Assembly (NCBI RefSeq): GCF_001411555.2
Contig: NC_049907.1
Span: 39,361,482-39,425,481 of the forward strand
DNA from: Juglans regia
Taxonomy: Eukaryota; Streptophyta; Magnoliopsida; Fagales; Juglandaceae
Direction: 5' to 3'
Length of the DNA: 64,000 bases
The notes beneath the pieces were generated by a model. The model saw nothing but the letters and a program-made list of their open reading frames with translations. It was not told where the DNA came from and did not search any database. This document shows positions 1 through 11,750 of this stretch, piece by piece. Position numbers and translations under genes: made by a program. How positions within the stretch are numbered: the stretch's first letter is position 1; each line of letters starts with the position of its first letter.

Positions 1-1390
1 TAGTATAAATGATTTTTTTTTATTTAATCATTTTTTAAACATTCTTATACATTAAGAAGAAAATAAAAATATATATAACACTAATAGTCACTTACTTAAC
101 TATTAAGAAAAAATAAATATATATATATATATATATATAAGTGGACATATTTAGTGTGCATATTTAATAGTATACTATCATTTATCTTGACAAAATCATA
201 GATTGAATCCGGTTATCCGCCTGGATTAATCCGGGTAGATAACCGCCCGGATTTTAGCATCCGGATCCGGATCCAGTTATGGCCGGATATCCGGATCCGG
301 ATCCAGATGAACACCTCTAGATTTAAGTGTTCGCCGGTAGAATCCAGCTTAAAGACAAGATAAAAATCAAGATTAGTGCAGAAAATCATTCTTGGGATCT
401 TCATTATGCATCTTTTTCATTCTACATGTTGTCATCTCAGAATGTAAAAATATGTCGCGAATGGACTCAATGCAATCAATTAGGAGATCGCTAATTGAAA
501 AGATTAACCAGACAAGGAGTTCACATGTGATCGCTTGACAGTACTGTAATAGAGGTCATTCTTCATCATTCCATCTGACATTATATTTGCGGTTTCTTTG
601 TTCCTTCTCTTCCTTCTTCCTTTCATCCTCCTGGTCATAGAACGTGCACAGGCTGCACAACAATAGCAATTTGATTAAAACCAAATAAAAGCAAATGGTA
701 GAAAGCATGCCATCTGCAATTCATGTCTTGAATAATATAAAATGAAACGACACAAGAAGCAGAAGTAGAAAGCTTGAAAGATTCCCAAAGTTCACCTTTC
801 AAAGGGCCTCAGTAAGTCTTTTTTCGTCACGGACTAAGTCATCAGGTACAAAATCAGCTCCCCAAGCAGGCAAGCAGCAAGCCTTTTCTCCTCTGCTGGA
901 GCTGGCACCTCTGCATTCAAGTTGAAGATCCAATTAGTATGGGAATGCAAGCATCTATGTTAAAATCAAAGGAAGTTACAAACTCAGAGGAAAAAAACTA
1001 TAAATACAACATCGTACAATAAAGCTCAGATCATACATAAAAAGAACCAAACGTTCAGAAAAGCACAATGAACTTTGAAGTTCACGTAGACACCAATAAG
1101 CCCATACGGACATTCAGAGGAACTATGAAACTCAACGAGAGACCAATACAACCATGTGGGATTTCGGTCAAACAATGGATGGCTGGAATTGGACACAACA
1201 AAAACAAAATGTAAACTTTGTCGAGGCAAAAATTGCATTTGGGAAGAAGAGAACAGGCAAAATTCCCAAATTAAAATTAGGAATATCAATTTTCAGATGC
1301 TGCTTTACTAGAAATGTTTCCTTTATTAGGTCTGCCGCAGCTTCAGCAGCCTCAGTTCCAGCCGCACCACTGCGATCACTGTTCCATAAT
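1..1390. repeat. Left arm of the 10-kb duplication, copy A
   Basis: By eye this block matches 10017-11406 base for base, at a constant offset of 10,016. It is the left flank of the first gypsy element and ends in ATAAT, directly before the LTR. It contains a (TA)n tract near 118-139 and a GGATCC-rich hAT-like relic near 206-319. On the minus strand there are exon-like stretches near 580-655 and 790-905, with AG/GT-like borders but frames that I could not join into one protein. No gene is called. Whether the duplication extends left of the window cannot be seen. Confidence 0.9.
206..319. repeat. GGATCC-rich relic with a hAT-like end
   Basis: Repeated CCGGATCCGGATCC blocks lie at about 261-277 and 288-303. 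The right edge reads GATGAACACCTCTA, whose complement TAGAGGTGTTCATC resembles the TAGGGGTG ends of plant hAT MITEs elsewhere in this window. No matching left end or 8-bp target duplication was found, so this is probably a truncated copy. It is repeated at 10222-10335 as part of the large duplication. Confidence 0.4.
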
Positions 1391-1734
1391 TGGTGAGGAC
1401 ATCTCCTTCTATTAATGTTTTAGTTATTTTATTAATGTTTTGTCTATTTTATTTAGGGTTGTATTGCCCTACTACTTAAAGACATTTTCTATTTTTGTCA
1501 TTTTATTAATGTGTTAGTTATTTCATTTAGGGTTTGTGTTGCCCTACTATTTAAAGACAATTGAAGGAATTTTGTAGTTAGTTGATTTTGAATGGAAAAA
1601 CTGATGCGCTAGCCGCCCCCCCCCCTTCAGTCCCGATTGTCTTCTTCTTCTCCCTCCCTCCTCTCTCGTTCTTTTCTCTTCTCTATTTTCTTAATATTCT
1701 GCTCTACCTCTTGTCTCATTTCTACCCTACATCA
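1391..1734 (+). repeat. 5' LTR of gypsy copy 1
   Basis: 344 bp, beginning TGGTGAGG and ending CTACATCA. The 3' LTRs begin TGATGAGG, which would give the expected TGATG/CATCA terminal inverted repeat, so the third base is probably mutated here. A C10 run and a CT-rich stretch lie in the right half. It is followed within 4 bp by the primer-binding site. Confidence 0.92.
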
Positions 1735-1737
1735 TAT

Positions 1738-1751
1738 TGGTATCAAGAGCC
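1738..1751 (+). other. Primer-binding site, initiator tRNA-Met type
   Basis: TGGTATCAAGAGCC starts 3 bases after the LTR. It matches the usual plant retrotransposon primer site TGGTATCAGAGC, complementary to the 3' end of initiator tRNA-Met, apart from one extra A. The same site is at 11754 in copy 2. Confidence 0.85.
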
Positions 1752-2741
1752 GGTTGTATTGTTTTCTCAAACAATACCAAGCCACGCTGACAAACACCTA
1801 GCGCCATTCGCTTCATCTCCTTCCTCTGAAAACCAGCGCCATTCGTTTCATCTCCTTCCTCCGAAAACCAGCGCCGAAAACCCACCCACCTGAGTTCCCT
1901 TCGATCCAAGCCAAAGCAAAACCCGTCGAAGACCTTGCCGAGAACTGGGTTCTCTTCAGTGATTCGACCCTCCCCGTTACCTCCGTCTCACCCTCGGCCT
2001 CTCCCGAAATACCCAGTACCGAGATACACAGAGACAACAGGTGCAAAAAAAAAAAAAGAGAAAACAGTACAGACCTCGCCGAAATCACTAGACTTGAGGC
2101 AGACGACGCCGGAAACGTAGCATCTCAGCTCCGAGTCTTCTCCCTCTACCAGACGTCGAACTCTCCTTCGAGTTCTCCTCTCGCGCGACTTCCGCGTGGT
2201 TCAGCTTATCCTTCCGCGTGACTCTCATCGATATTTCCGCGTGATTCTCATTGATAGTGCACAGTTATCGGACAGAGGGAAGTTTACTATCTCCTTCTTT
2301 GGTTTACACTATGGGTTTGTTTTTGAAAATGTATTAATTGTTTTCTCTGTGTTGCTATTACCATAGAGAAGTTAGCCAAACCCGCATTTGCTACGGCCAG
2401 ATTTATTCGACACTTGAATTTCGTTTTACGTCCTATGTCTTGTGTTTCCATTCTCATTTTCATAGCCTGAAGCTTTACTCTCATTTTGCATTGATTGTCT
2501 TTCCAAAAAAAAAAAAAAAACAGCATCGCTACGTGATTGGACTTGTTTGATGATTAAGCATTTGTCCATTGCTTTATTATTTTAAACGTCAGTATTATTT
2601 GTTTGCCGTATTTTGAATTTACTTAATCCCAAAAAAAAAAAAAAAAGACATTATTATTTGGCTTAGTTGATATTTTTCATTGCTTGCATTTATTGTTCAT
2701 TGATCTCTCCATTGCACTTCATTTAGCGAGTGTTGCATTGC

Positions 2742-4499
2742 ATGCAGTTGCGTAGTGGTCGTCTTGTCACCTCTAGTTCCAGTGCTTTTACCATGGACCC
2801 TTCCCAATTTGATGCCCTCACTCGGCAATTAGCTCAACTAGCCAATAACCAGCAACATGTACAAACTCAATTAGCGGCTGTCCAAACTGAGATGGCTGCT
2901 ACTCGTGAGGAGAACAGGGACCTAGCTGCTAGGTTGAACAATTTTGAGGAACTCCCTCATTCGTCTGACAACTCTGAAGTGTCCCAAAATAGACGCCATC
3001 GTCGTCGACGAGGTGATCGACAACATGTCAGACATGATCGTGGGGGTAGGGATTATGATCGTGAGCGAGAACGAGACCATTACCGCCAAGGTACTCAGTC
3101 CCCTACTCGCCATGAGGAGCGTCTATTCAGAAACATTAAGCTAGAGGCCCCTACTTTTGATGGTTGCTTAGATCCTCGAGTTTTTACTCAATGGATTAGG
3201 GATATGGATCGTTTCTTTACCTGGTATAGAGTCCCTGAAGATCGAAGAGTTCAATTTGCTAGCCTGAAACTAACTGGCACTGCCCAACTCTTTTGGGAAA
3301 GTGTAGAGGATCTCCTTGAGAGGCGTCATGCGCCTCCCGTTGGGAGTTGGGAAGAAATGAAGCGTCGTCTTCAAGAGAAATACCTGCCCCAATCTTACAG
3401 GGGTAATTTGTTGGACCAATGGAATGCCCTTACACAGGGCAATCGGCCAGTGACCGAGTATGTCACTCAATTTGATGAATTCCGAATGAGATGTCATATT
3501 GTTGAGGATGAGGCCATGACTTTGAGTAGGTTTAGACAAGGCTTAAAGGATGACCTTAGACGTGAGCTTGTCCTTCGGGGTGTCGCTACACTTGACCATG
3601 CTTACTCTTTAGTCCGAGACTATGAGTCGGTCATGAGGACTCCGTATGGAAGGCGCGGTGACAACCGCCCTTCCATCACCCCAGCGCCCACCCTTTCCCC
3701 TAAGTCTTTCTTAGGACCTCCGCCATCTAATGTTTCCCCCGCATGGGAAAATAAGGGTAAAGGTCCTGAAGTTCCAAGGACTTCCTCCCGCTTGCAGTGT
3801 TTCAAATGTAAGGGTTTTGGTCACATTTCTTCCAATTGTCCTAGTCGAACCCTAGTCATTGAGGAACATGAGGGTATAGTTGAGGAACTGTTAGAAGATC
3901 AAGTCTATGAGCCTAATCTTAAGGAGTTTGGTGATTTAGGTGATGATGAGGGTACCTTCTTAGGTTGCATCCGAGCCTTTCCTGTGGATTTAAGTTCTGT
4001 ACCTTATGCTCCCGACACACCCAGATTAAGTGTTGTACGTTGCACCCTTACCCAACCAAAAGGTGCTGATGATTGGCGCCGTCATGCCATCTTTCATACT
4101 TATATCAAAATCAATGATAAGGGTTGTAAAATCATTGTGGATAGTGGGAGTTGCATTAATGCGGTTTCTGTGGCTACTGTGTCCCGTCTTGGATTACAAC
4201 CAGTGCCTCACCCTCAGTCGTATAGTGTTTCTTGGGTTGATACCTCTTCCATAGCTGTGAAAGAGCGTTGTCTGGTTCCTATCCAGTTCTTAGAAGATAA
4301 GGATCGTATATGGTGTGACGTCATTCCTATGGATGTCGGTCATGTCATTCTTGGCAGGCCTTGGTTATTCGACTTAGATGTGACTATCTATGGTCGATCC
4401 AATTCATGTTCCTTTGTGTTTAATGGAAAGAAGATTCATCTTAACCCTCTACCTCCAAAACCTGTTGGTTCACAACAAACAAAGAAAATTGTGGAATGA
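2742..4499 (+). CDS. Gag-protease polyprotein, gypsy copy 1
   Basis: About 585 aa from the ATG at 2742 (MQLRSGR...). A second candidate start is the later MDPSQF. A charged, arginine-rich N-terminal region is followed by a retrotransposon Gag domain (about residues 145-250), a CCHC zinc knuckle (about 353-366, C-x2-C-x4-H-x4-C) and an aspartic protease with DSG at about residue 466. Gag forms the particle and the protease cleaves the polyprotein. The ORF ends in a single TGA, and the same frame then continues without a break into pol. It differs from copy 2 at three residues. Confidence 0.93.
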   Translation: MQLRSGRLVTSSSSAFTMDPSQFDALTRQLAQLANNQQHVQTQLAAVQTEMAATREENRDLAARLNNFEELPHSSDNSEVSQNRRHRRRRGDRQHVRHDRGGRDYDRERERDHYRQGTQSPTRHEERLFRNIKLEAPTFDGCLDPRVFTQWIRDMDRFFTWYRVPEDRRVQFASLKLTGTAQLFWESVEDLLERRHAPPVGSWEEMKRRLQEKYLPQSYRGNLLDQWNALTQGNRPVTEYVTQFDEFRMRCHIVEDEAMTLSRFRQGLKDDLRRELVLRGVATLDHAYSLVRDYESVMRTPYGRRGDNRPSITPAPTLSPKSFLGPPPSNVSPAWENKGKGPEVPRTSSRLQCFKCKGFGHISSNCPSRTLVIEEHEGIVEELLEDQVYEPNLKEFGDLGDDEGTFLGCIRAFPVDLSSVPYAPDTPRLSVVRCTLTQPKGADDWRRHAIFHTYIKINDKGCKIIVDSGSCINAVSVATVSRLGLQPVPHPQSYSVSWVDTSSIAVKERCLVPIQFLEDKDRIWCDVIPMDVGHVILGRPWLFDLDVTIYGRSNSCSFVFNGKKIHLNPLPPKPVGSQQTKKIVE

Positions 4500-7400
4500 A
4501 AAGGGTTAAATATCATTAACTCTACGGAGTTTGAGCGTGCACTCGTGAGTGCTCCTGTTGTGTTTGCTGTAGTTGTTATGGAGATTCCTTTGGCATCTCC
4601 AGTAGTGGTCCCTGATGAGGCCCAATCATTTTTTCAGGAGTTTCGGGATGTCTTCCCTGAAGACCTCCCTGACCACTTACCTCCTCTACGAGATATTCAA
4701 CATGCCATAGATCTCGTCCCAGGAGCGTCCCTTCCCAACTTGCCTCATTATAGGATGAATCCCACTGAGCATGCTGAGCTCCAAAGACAAGTAGGTGAAC
4801 TTCTTCACAAAGGCTTTATCCGTGAGAGTTTAAGTCCTTGTGCAGTTCCTGCCCTTTTGACTCCTAAGAAAGATGGTTCTTGGAGGATGTGCATTGATAG
4901 TCGTGCCATTAATAGGATCATAGTGAAATATCGATTTCCCATCCCTAGGCTTGATGATATGTTGGATATGATGGTTGGTGCCACAATATTTTCGAAAATT
5001 GATTTAAAGAGTGGGTATCACCAAATTAGGATTCGCCAGGGTGATGAGTGGAAGACTGCCTTCAAGACGAAGGACGGCCTTTATGAGTGGTTAGTCATGC
5101 CTTTTGGACTAACCAATGCCCCAAGTACTTTTATGAGAGTGATGACACAAGCTCTTCGGCCTTTCATGGGTAAGTTCTTCGTCGTCTACTTTGTTGACAT
5201 TCTCGTTTACAGTAGGACTAAGGAACAACATCTAGATCATCTCACACAGGTTTGTTCCACTCTTCGTGAGACAAATCTGTATGCTAATGTGAAGAAATGC
5301 TCTTTCTTCACCGATCGGGTTGTCTTCCTAGGATTCATTGTGTCTTCTACTGGAGTATCTGCTAACCCCACAAAGATTCAGACCATTGTTGGTTGGCCTG
5401 AGCCCAAGACTATACATGATGTCAGGAGTTTTCATGGTCTGGCTACATTTTATCGTCGTTTTATTAAGGGGTTTAGCACAATCATGGCTCCTATCACGGA
5501 GTGCATGAAGAGGGGAGAATTTCAGTGGACATCGGAAGCGGCTAAGGCTTTTAAGTTAGTCAAGAAGCGAATGACGGAAGCTCCTGTCATGCGACTTCCT
5601 GATTTCTCCAAAGTTTTTGAGGTTGAGTGTGATGCTTCAGGGGTAGGAATAGGTGGAGTTCTTAGCCAGGAACGCCACCCTGTTGCTTATTTCAGTGAGA
5701 AGTTAAATGATGCCAAACAACGGTACTCTACCTATGATAAGGAACTGTACGCGGTTGTGCAAGCTTTGCGCTATTGGCGCCATTATTTGCTACCTCAGGA
5801 GTTTGTTCTTTATTCAGATCATGAGGCCCTCCGCTACCTCAATTCCCAGAAAAGATTGAATTCTAGGCATGGCCGTTGGGTTGAGTATTTGCAAGCTTAT
5901 TCTTTTGCTTTAAAGCATAGGAAGGGCGTTGAGAACCAAGCAGCTGATGCCTTGAGCCGCCGTATCTCCCTTTTGTCTATCATGAATGTCAAGGTCATAG
6001 GTTTTGAAAGACTTAAGGAAGAGTATGAGTCTTGTCTTGATTTTAGGGATACTTTTTTCGCTTTGAAAAGGGCAGTCGGATACCACTGATGGTTTCCGTT
6101 TGGAGGATGGTTATCTTTTTAAAACCAATAAGTTGTGTATCCCCCGGACTTCAGTTAGAGACTTTATAGTTTGGGAAGTTCATGCCGGAGGCTTGGCTGG
6201 ACATTTTGGACGTGATAAGACCATAGAAGAGATTGAACGTCAATTCTATTGGCCTAGCTTGAAGAGAGATGTGGCTAAGATAGTTAGCACCTGTAACACT
6301 TGTCAATTAGCCAAACAAAAGCGACAAAATACTGGTCTCTACACACCCCTTCCTGTCCCTAGTTGTCCTTGGCAAGACGTTAGTATGGATTTTGTGTTGG
6401 GACTTCCACGCACTCTGAAGAAGTATGATTCTATTTTTGTTGTAGTGGACCGTTTCTCAAAAATGGCTCACTTTATCCCTTGTAGCAAAACTTCAGATGC
6501 GTCTAAGGTCGCTAGGTTGTACTTTAACGAGATTGTCAAGTTGTATGGTCTTCCTAAAACCATTGTTTCAGATAGGGATGTTCGCTTCACAAGTCATTTT
6601 TGGAGAACCCTATGGCATATGGTTGGCACTAAATTGAAATTCTCCACTGCTTACCACCCCCAGACAGATGGTCAAACTGAAGTTGTCAACCGCAGTCTTG
6701 GCAACTTATTAAGATGTCTGGTTCAGGAGAATCTTAGGAATTGGGATTTGATCCTCCCTACAGCTCAGATTGCATATAACAGTTCGGTGAATCGGTCTAT
6801 AGGTATGAGTCCCTTTGAAGTTGTTCATGGCTACAAACCTAGGAAGCCTTTAGACCTTATTCCCATGTCTCCTCATGCTCATGTATCTGTGTCAGCTGAG
6901 GCTTTTGTTCAACATCTTCATGACTTGCATATTGAGATCAATAAACAACTTGAGGCTAGTAATGCATCATATAAACTGCAAGCTGATTTGCATAAACGAC
7001 ATGTTGAATTTAAAGTTGGGGATTATGTTATGATTCGAATTAGACCGGAACGGCGTCCACCTGGATCCGCTTCCAAATTGCAAGCACGTAGTGCTGGTCC
7101 TTTTAAAATTTTAAAGCGTGTTGGTCCAAATGCATACATTATTGATCTTCCATCACATTTTGGTTACCACCCTACTTTCAATGTTGAGGACTTAGTTGCT
7201 TATAAAGGCCATTTCAATCCCTCCAGTGATCCTTTTCTGCCTCCATCTGTGAACCTTGATCCTGAACCTTTTGTAACTCCTAATCCACTACCATCCATCA
7301 CAGCACACAAAGATAAAATTGATACTATTCTAGATGAACAGATTGTGTTGACCAATGATGGAGAGGTTCAGCGTTTCCTTGTTCGTTGGGTCGATCGACC

Positions 7401-7620
7401 AGATTCTGACTGTACATGGATTCCCAGAGAGACACTACAGCAGCTTGATCCAGATTTATTAGAGCTTTATCGGAGCCAGCAGGATCTTCCTTTGCTTGGG
7501 TCACCAGCCACATGTTCTAGAGAAGTGGGTAGAGACACCAGATTCCGACCTCCACTCACACGTGTTTATGGCCGTCGGAAGAAGCGTGCTCAACCACTTA
7601 GCTTATGGTTGGGTGATTGA
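4500..7620 (+). pseudogene. Pol (RT-RNase H-integrase-chromodomain), frameshifted, copy 1
   Basis: The frame is that of gag and follows the TGA at 4497-4499. It is open to about 6068, where copy 1 reads AAAAGGGCAGTCGG and copy 2 reads AAAAGTGAGCAATCGG. The net loss of 2 bases shifts the frame, with a stop at 6089, and the integrase and chromodomain resume in another frame from about 6100. Reverse transcriptase, RNase H (DASG, then SDHEAL), the integrase zinc region and DDE core, and a C-terminal chromodomain are all recognisable. The RT active-site motif reads YFVD instead of YxDD. With the frameshift and the lost catalytic Asp, this copy is not expected to make working enzyme. Confidence 0.92.
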
Positions 7621-7681
7621 TTGCAGCCTTAGTGTGACTCATCAACTTGGCAGAATCAAGCTTTTTCCACCCCGGGAGAGT

Positions 7682-8020
7682 TGATGAGGACATCTCCTTC
7701 TATTATTGTTTTAGTTATTTTATTAATGTTTTGTCTATTTTATTTAGGGTTGTATTGCCCTACTACTTAAAGACATTTTCTATTTTTGTCATTTTATTAA
7801 TGTGTTAGTTATTTCATTTAGGGTTTGTGTTGCCCTACTACTTAAAGACATTTGAAGGAATTTTGTAGTTAGTTGATTTTGAATGCAAAAACTGATGCGC
7901 TAGCCGCCCCCTTCAGTCCCGATTGTCTTCTTCTTCTCCCTCCCTCCTCTCTCGTTCTTTTCTCTTCTATATTTTCTTAATATTCTACTCTACCTCTTGT
8001 CTCATTTCTACCCTACATCA
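7682..8020 (+). repeat. Diverged 3' LTR of gypsy copy 1
   Basis: 339 bp, TGATGAGG to CTACATCA. Compared with the other three LTRs of this family here it has six or seven substitutions and a C5 instead of a C10 run. It is the clearest sign that copy 1 is a composite of two elements. It is followed by CCGATCCTGC, not by ATAAT. Confidence 0.92.
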
Positions 8021-8986
8021 CCGATCCTGCTCTTACGCTGGCTAGATGACACTACTACACTTTAAACTTGCACAATCAATATGAAACTGAAAACTTTGTG
8101 TGGCAAAGCATCCTATGTATGTGCCTTGAATCATTCAGGAAAAAAGAAAAGAAAAGAAAAATATAAGCAGGTTGAGGTAAATTTTTTGTGTTCAGTTAAC
8201 CCAGTTTCTTGTCACAAGTACAGTACGAGATCCTTATGTTTTGAAACACGAAAATATGCCAAGAGGAATGTTTTTTCTTTCAAAAGTAGTTTGAACTTCA
8301 TGCAATCAACCACACACTATTATATTTCTCAGTTCTTTTGTGCAAAAATCACATTATCTTTTTGGCCCCATGAGTCCTTGAGGAGGATCTCAGTTCCTCC
8401 CACCTGTCCATTATGCAAGAATTTGATGGATGGACAGTATGTTGTTTCAACTTGATGAGCTGTATTTCCTGGGTGATCCTTTTTGCTTGGCGTTACTCAA
8501 CCTTGTGTTGTATGCTCAAATTAAAATAAGCAGGGTTCAGGCTGTTTCCCATTCAAGTTTTATTTCTATATGATCAATTTACATTATGGGTCTGCAAAGT
8601 TTCTGCATGCTCTTCTTTAATCTTTTTTGGTGGTTGCTGTAAATACATTGACTCTGACTCGTATTGCTATAATTAGCCACTGTGTTGTGTTGTAAGATAT
8701 ACTCCCTTTATGAATGCATGCATACGGAGATGTGGTTGGCCACATTTGTTTGGATCTCGCCCAGGCCGAAGTGGGTAAAATGAAGCAATTTTTTGTTTGA
8801 CCTACTTGCAGAAAGAAGTAAAATCAGTTCTAATAGAAGTTTTTAGTGATCATCCAACATTCATTATTTGAAATTTCATTCATTTTATTTTAAGCTCCAA
8901 TATGGTGATATGTTTTGCATATGAGAATCAGACAGTCGCCAATATATGCACATAACCATATATTGTTTCATGTTACAGTTCATGAG
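8021..8986. other. Unique flank right of gypsy copy 1, no gene called
   Basis: This sequence occurs once in the window. A 124-codon frame at 8081-8455 on + has no recognisable domain and no coding context. No LTR, terminal repeat or splice-supported exon was recognised. It ends at the assembly gap. Confidence 0.5.
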
Positions 8987-9086
8987 NNNNNNNNNNNNNN
9001 NNNNNNNNNNNNNNNNNNNNNNNNNNNNNNNNNNNNNNNNNNNNNNNNNNNNNNNNNNNNNNNNNNNNNNNNNNNNNNNNNNNNNN
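8987..9086. other. Assembly gap of 100 N
   Basis: Exactly 100 N, the usual placeholder for a gap of unknown size at a contig join. It sits between the two copies of the 10-kb repeat, so the true spacing and even the adjacency of the copies are uncertain. Translations across it are meaningless. Confidence 0.98.
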
Positions 9087-10016
9087 TTTTTTTCCTCTAC
9101 CAAAGTAACCAGAGATCACATCCTCCAAGAGAGGGGTGGAGTTTCCCTCCTCTTGTCTAGCCAACGCCAAAACTATTCATAACATTTTTTTGTAATTTTC
9201 AATCCGAAGCACCAAGATCCGTCGATCTGCTATCTCCTGGCCCCCTACGACCGCCACACACTCCACTAGTAGACTCTCCAATCGACGATCTGTCGGACAG
9301 TAAAAGAAAACTAACCAAAAGATAGCTCGCACGGCTCTTTGTGAAACTCACGTGCCGCCGTGCTAAGGGGAGTCTGCCATTGTCACGCATGGCACCACCG
9401 GGATCAGCTGCTTTGGATCTCTTAGATCCGACCTTTACATTTTTTCCAAGAATGGCACGTGAACCACATGTGCCTCCATAACCAGTGAAGGTCGTTTGCC
9501 TACGAATTGATTCATCTGGCGGTTGCTACTTTCTTATATTCCCGCTTTTCGTAACCAAGGATCAAGATAAAGTAGTCGTGAAAGTCTTCTTCAACCAATC
9601 CAGACCAACAAAATGCAGCAAACAACAATCTACTATGACTTGTCGTCATAGTTTTATAGACTTTTTATCAGACTATACAAAAACTACTTCAAACGGCTTC
9701 TCCTTTGTGGGAAATGGGAGAGCCAAATTTTTAACTCGAAATCCCTCTTTTTTATTTCTCTTGTGTTGCATTTGTATGTTTTGAGGTGATTGTTGGAGGC
9801 TCCTACTCCATTGAATATAATATCTTGTAACCGGCCACTTAATTTATCTATGAAATGCTTACTTAGAAAAAAAAAAAAAGTAAAGAAAAAAGAGAAACAT
9901 GTCGGTGAGAATTCTCAATAGTAACTATTGGTAAGAGTGTCATTTCCCTTCTTGGAAATGTTCTAAACCTCGCTTGACAAAAGGACGATGGTAGGGTAAC
10001 TATCAAATGTGCATAC
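9087..10016. other. Spacer before duplication copy B, possible LINE tail
   Basis: No gene recognised. A 99-codon frame at 9485-9784 has no known domain. Near 9866-9880 a run of 13 or more A follows GCTTACTTAG, similar to the GCTTAG-poly(A) edge of the LINE fragment at 62241-62265 (opposite strand). The upstream part may therefore be a degraded LINE 3' end on +. The segment ends abruptly where the duplicated block begins. Confidence 0.35.
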
Positions 10017-11406
10017 TAGTATAAATGATTTTTTTTTATTTAATCATTTTTTAAACATTCTTATACATTAAGAAGAAAATAAAAATATATATAACACTAA
10101 TAGTCACTTACTTAACTATTAAGAAAAAATAAATATATATATATATATATATATAAGTGGACATATTTAGTGTGCATATTTAATAGTATACTATCATTTA
10201 TCTTGACAAAATCATAGATTGAATCCGGTTATCCGCCTGGATTAATCCGGGTAGATAACCGCCCGGATTTTAGCATCCGGATCCGGATCCAGTTATGGCC
10301 GGATATCCGGATCCGGATCCAGATGAACACCTCTAGATTTAAGTGTTCGCCGGTAGAATCCAGCTTAAAGACAAGATAAAAATCAAGATTAGTGCAGAAA
10401 ATCATTCTTGGGATCTTCATTATGCATCTTTTTCATTCTACATGTTGTCATCTCAGAATGTAAAAATATGTCGCGAATGGACTCAATGCAATCAATTAGG
10501 AGATCGCTAATTGAAAAGATTAACCAGACAAGGAGTTCACATGTGATCGCTTGACAGTACTGTAATAGAGGTCATTCTTCATCATTCCATCTGACATTAT
10601 ATTTGCGGTTTCTTTGTTCCTTCTCTTCCTTCTTCCTTTCATCCTCCTGGTCATAGAACGTGCACAGGCTGCACAACAATAGCAATTTGATTAAAACCAA
10701 ATAAAAGCAAATGGTAGAAAGCATGCCATCTGCAATTCATGTCTTGAATAATATAAAATGAAACGACACAAGAAGCAGAAGTAGAAAGCTTGAAAGATTC
10801 CCAAAGTTCACCTTTCAAAGGGCCTCAGTAAGTCTTTTTTCGTCACGGACTAAGTCATCAGGTACAAAATCAGCTCCCCAAGCAGGCAAGCAGCAAGCCT
10901 TTTCTCCTCTGCTGGAGCTGGCACCTCTGCATTCAAGTTGAAGATCCAATTAGTATGGGAATGCAAGCATCTATGTTAAAATCAAAGGAAGTTACAAACT
11001 CAGAGGAAAAAAACTATAAATACAACATCGTACAATAAAGCTCAGATCATACATAAAAAGAACCAAACGTTCAGAAAAGCACAATGAACTTTGAAGTTCA
11101 CGTAGACACCAATAAGCCCATACGGACATTCAGAGGAACTATGAAACTCAACGAGAGACCAATACAACCATGTGGGATTTCGGTCAAACAATGGATGGCT
11201 GGAATTGGACACAACAAAAACAAAATGTAAACTTTGTCGAGGCAAAAATTGCATTTGGGAAGAAGAGAACAGGCAAAATTCCCAAATTAAAATTAGGAAT
11301 ATCAATTTTCAGATGCTGCTTTACTAGAAATGTTTCCTTTATTAGGTCTGCCGCAGCTTCAGCAGCCTCAGTTCCAGCCGCACCACTGCGATCACTGTTC
11401 CATAAT
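10017..11406. repeat. Left arm of the 10-kb duplication, copy B
   Basis: Matches 1-1390 by eye over its whole length. It ends in ATAAT (11402-11406), which is the left half of the target-site duplication of gypsy copy 2. It includes the GGATCC-rich relic at 10222-10335 and the same undecided exon-like stretches on the minus strand. Confidence 0.9.
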
Positions 11407-11750
11407 TGGTGAGGACATCTCCTTCTATTAATGTTTTAGTTATTTTATTAATGTTTTGTCTATTTTATTTAGGGTTGTATTGCCCTACTACTTAAAGACA
11501 TTTTCTATTTTTGTCATTTTATTAATGTGTTAGTTATTTCATTTAGGGTTTGTGTTGCCCTACTATTTAAAGACAATTGAAGGAATTTTGTAGTTAGTTG
11601 ATTTTGAATGGAAAAACTGATGCGCTAGCCGCCCCCCCCCCTTCAGTCCCGATTGTCTTCTTCTTCTCCCTCCCTCCTCTCTCGTTCTTTTCTCTTCTCT
11701 ATTTTCTTAATATTCTGCTCTACCTCTTGTCTCATTTCTACCCTACATCA
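11407..11750 (+). repeat. 5' LTR of gypsy copy 2
   Basis: 344 bp, TGGTGAGG to CTACATCA, identical to the 5' LTR of copy 1 by eye and to its own 3' LTR except at base 3. The primer-binding site follows directly. Confidence 0.94.

Larger units (their letters stand above)
1391..8020 (+). mobile_element. Ty3/gypsy chromovirus copy 1, chimeric and frameshifted
   Basis: The order is 5' LTR (1391-1734), initiator-tRNA-Met primer site from 1738, gag-protease ORF, pol ORF with chromodomain, purine tract near 7674-7680, and 3' LTR (7682-8020). The left flank, 5' LTR and leader look identical to copy 2 apart from homopolymer length. Substitutions begin near 2949 and become denser after about 5850. The 3' LTR differs from the 5' LTR at about seven positions and has a shorter C run. 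The 5' flank is ATAAT but the 3' flank is CCGAT, so there is no target-site duplication. This suggests that the right part comes from another member of the family, by recombination or by misassembly. Confidence 0.93.

Noticed and set aside
580..905. Two-exon minus-strand gene in the duplicated left arm
   Set aside because: Splice-like borders exist, but no combination of phases gives a clean frame through both parts, and I do not recognise the protein. It is mentioned only as a possibility.
1154..1396. 80-codon frame at 1154-1396 (and 11170-11412) as a gene
   Set aside because: It ends inside the LTR, has no domain, and conflicts with an equally plausible minus-strand reading.
1738..1751. 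tRNA-like sequence
   Set aside because: It is the retrotransposon primer-binding site, with no cloverleaf around it.
4545..4547. Independent start of pol at GTG (4545, 14561)
   Set aside because: GTG is not a usual plant start and the frame is open back to the gag UGA. Readthrough explains it better than a separate start.
8885..9182. Open frames on both strands across 8885-9182
   Set aside because: They run through the 100-N gap and consist mostly of unknown residues.
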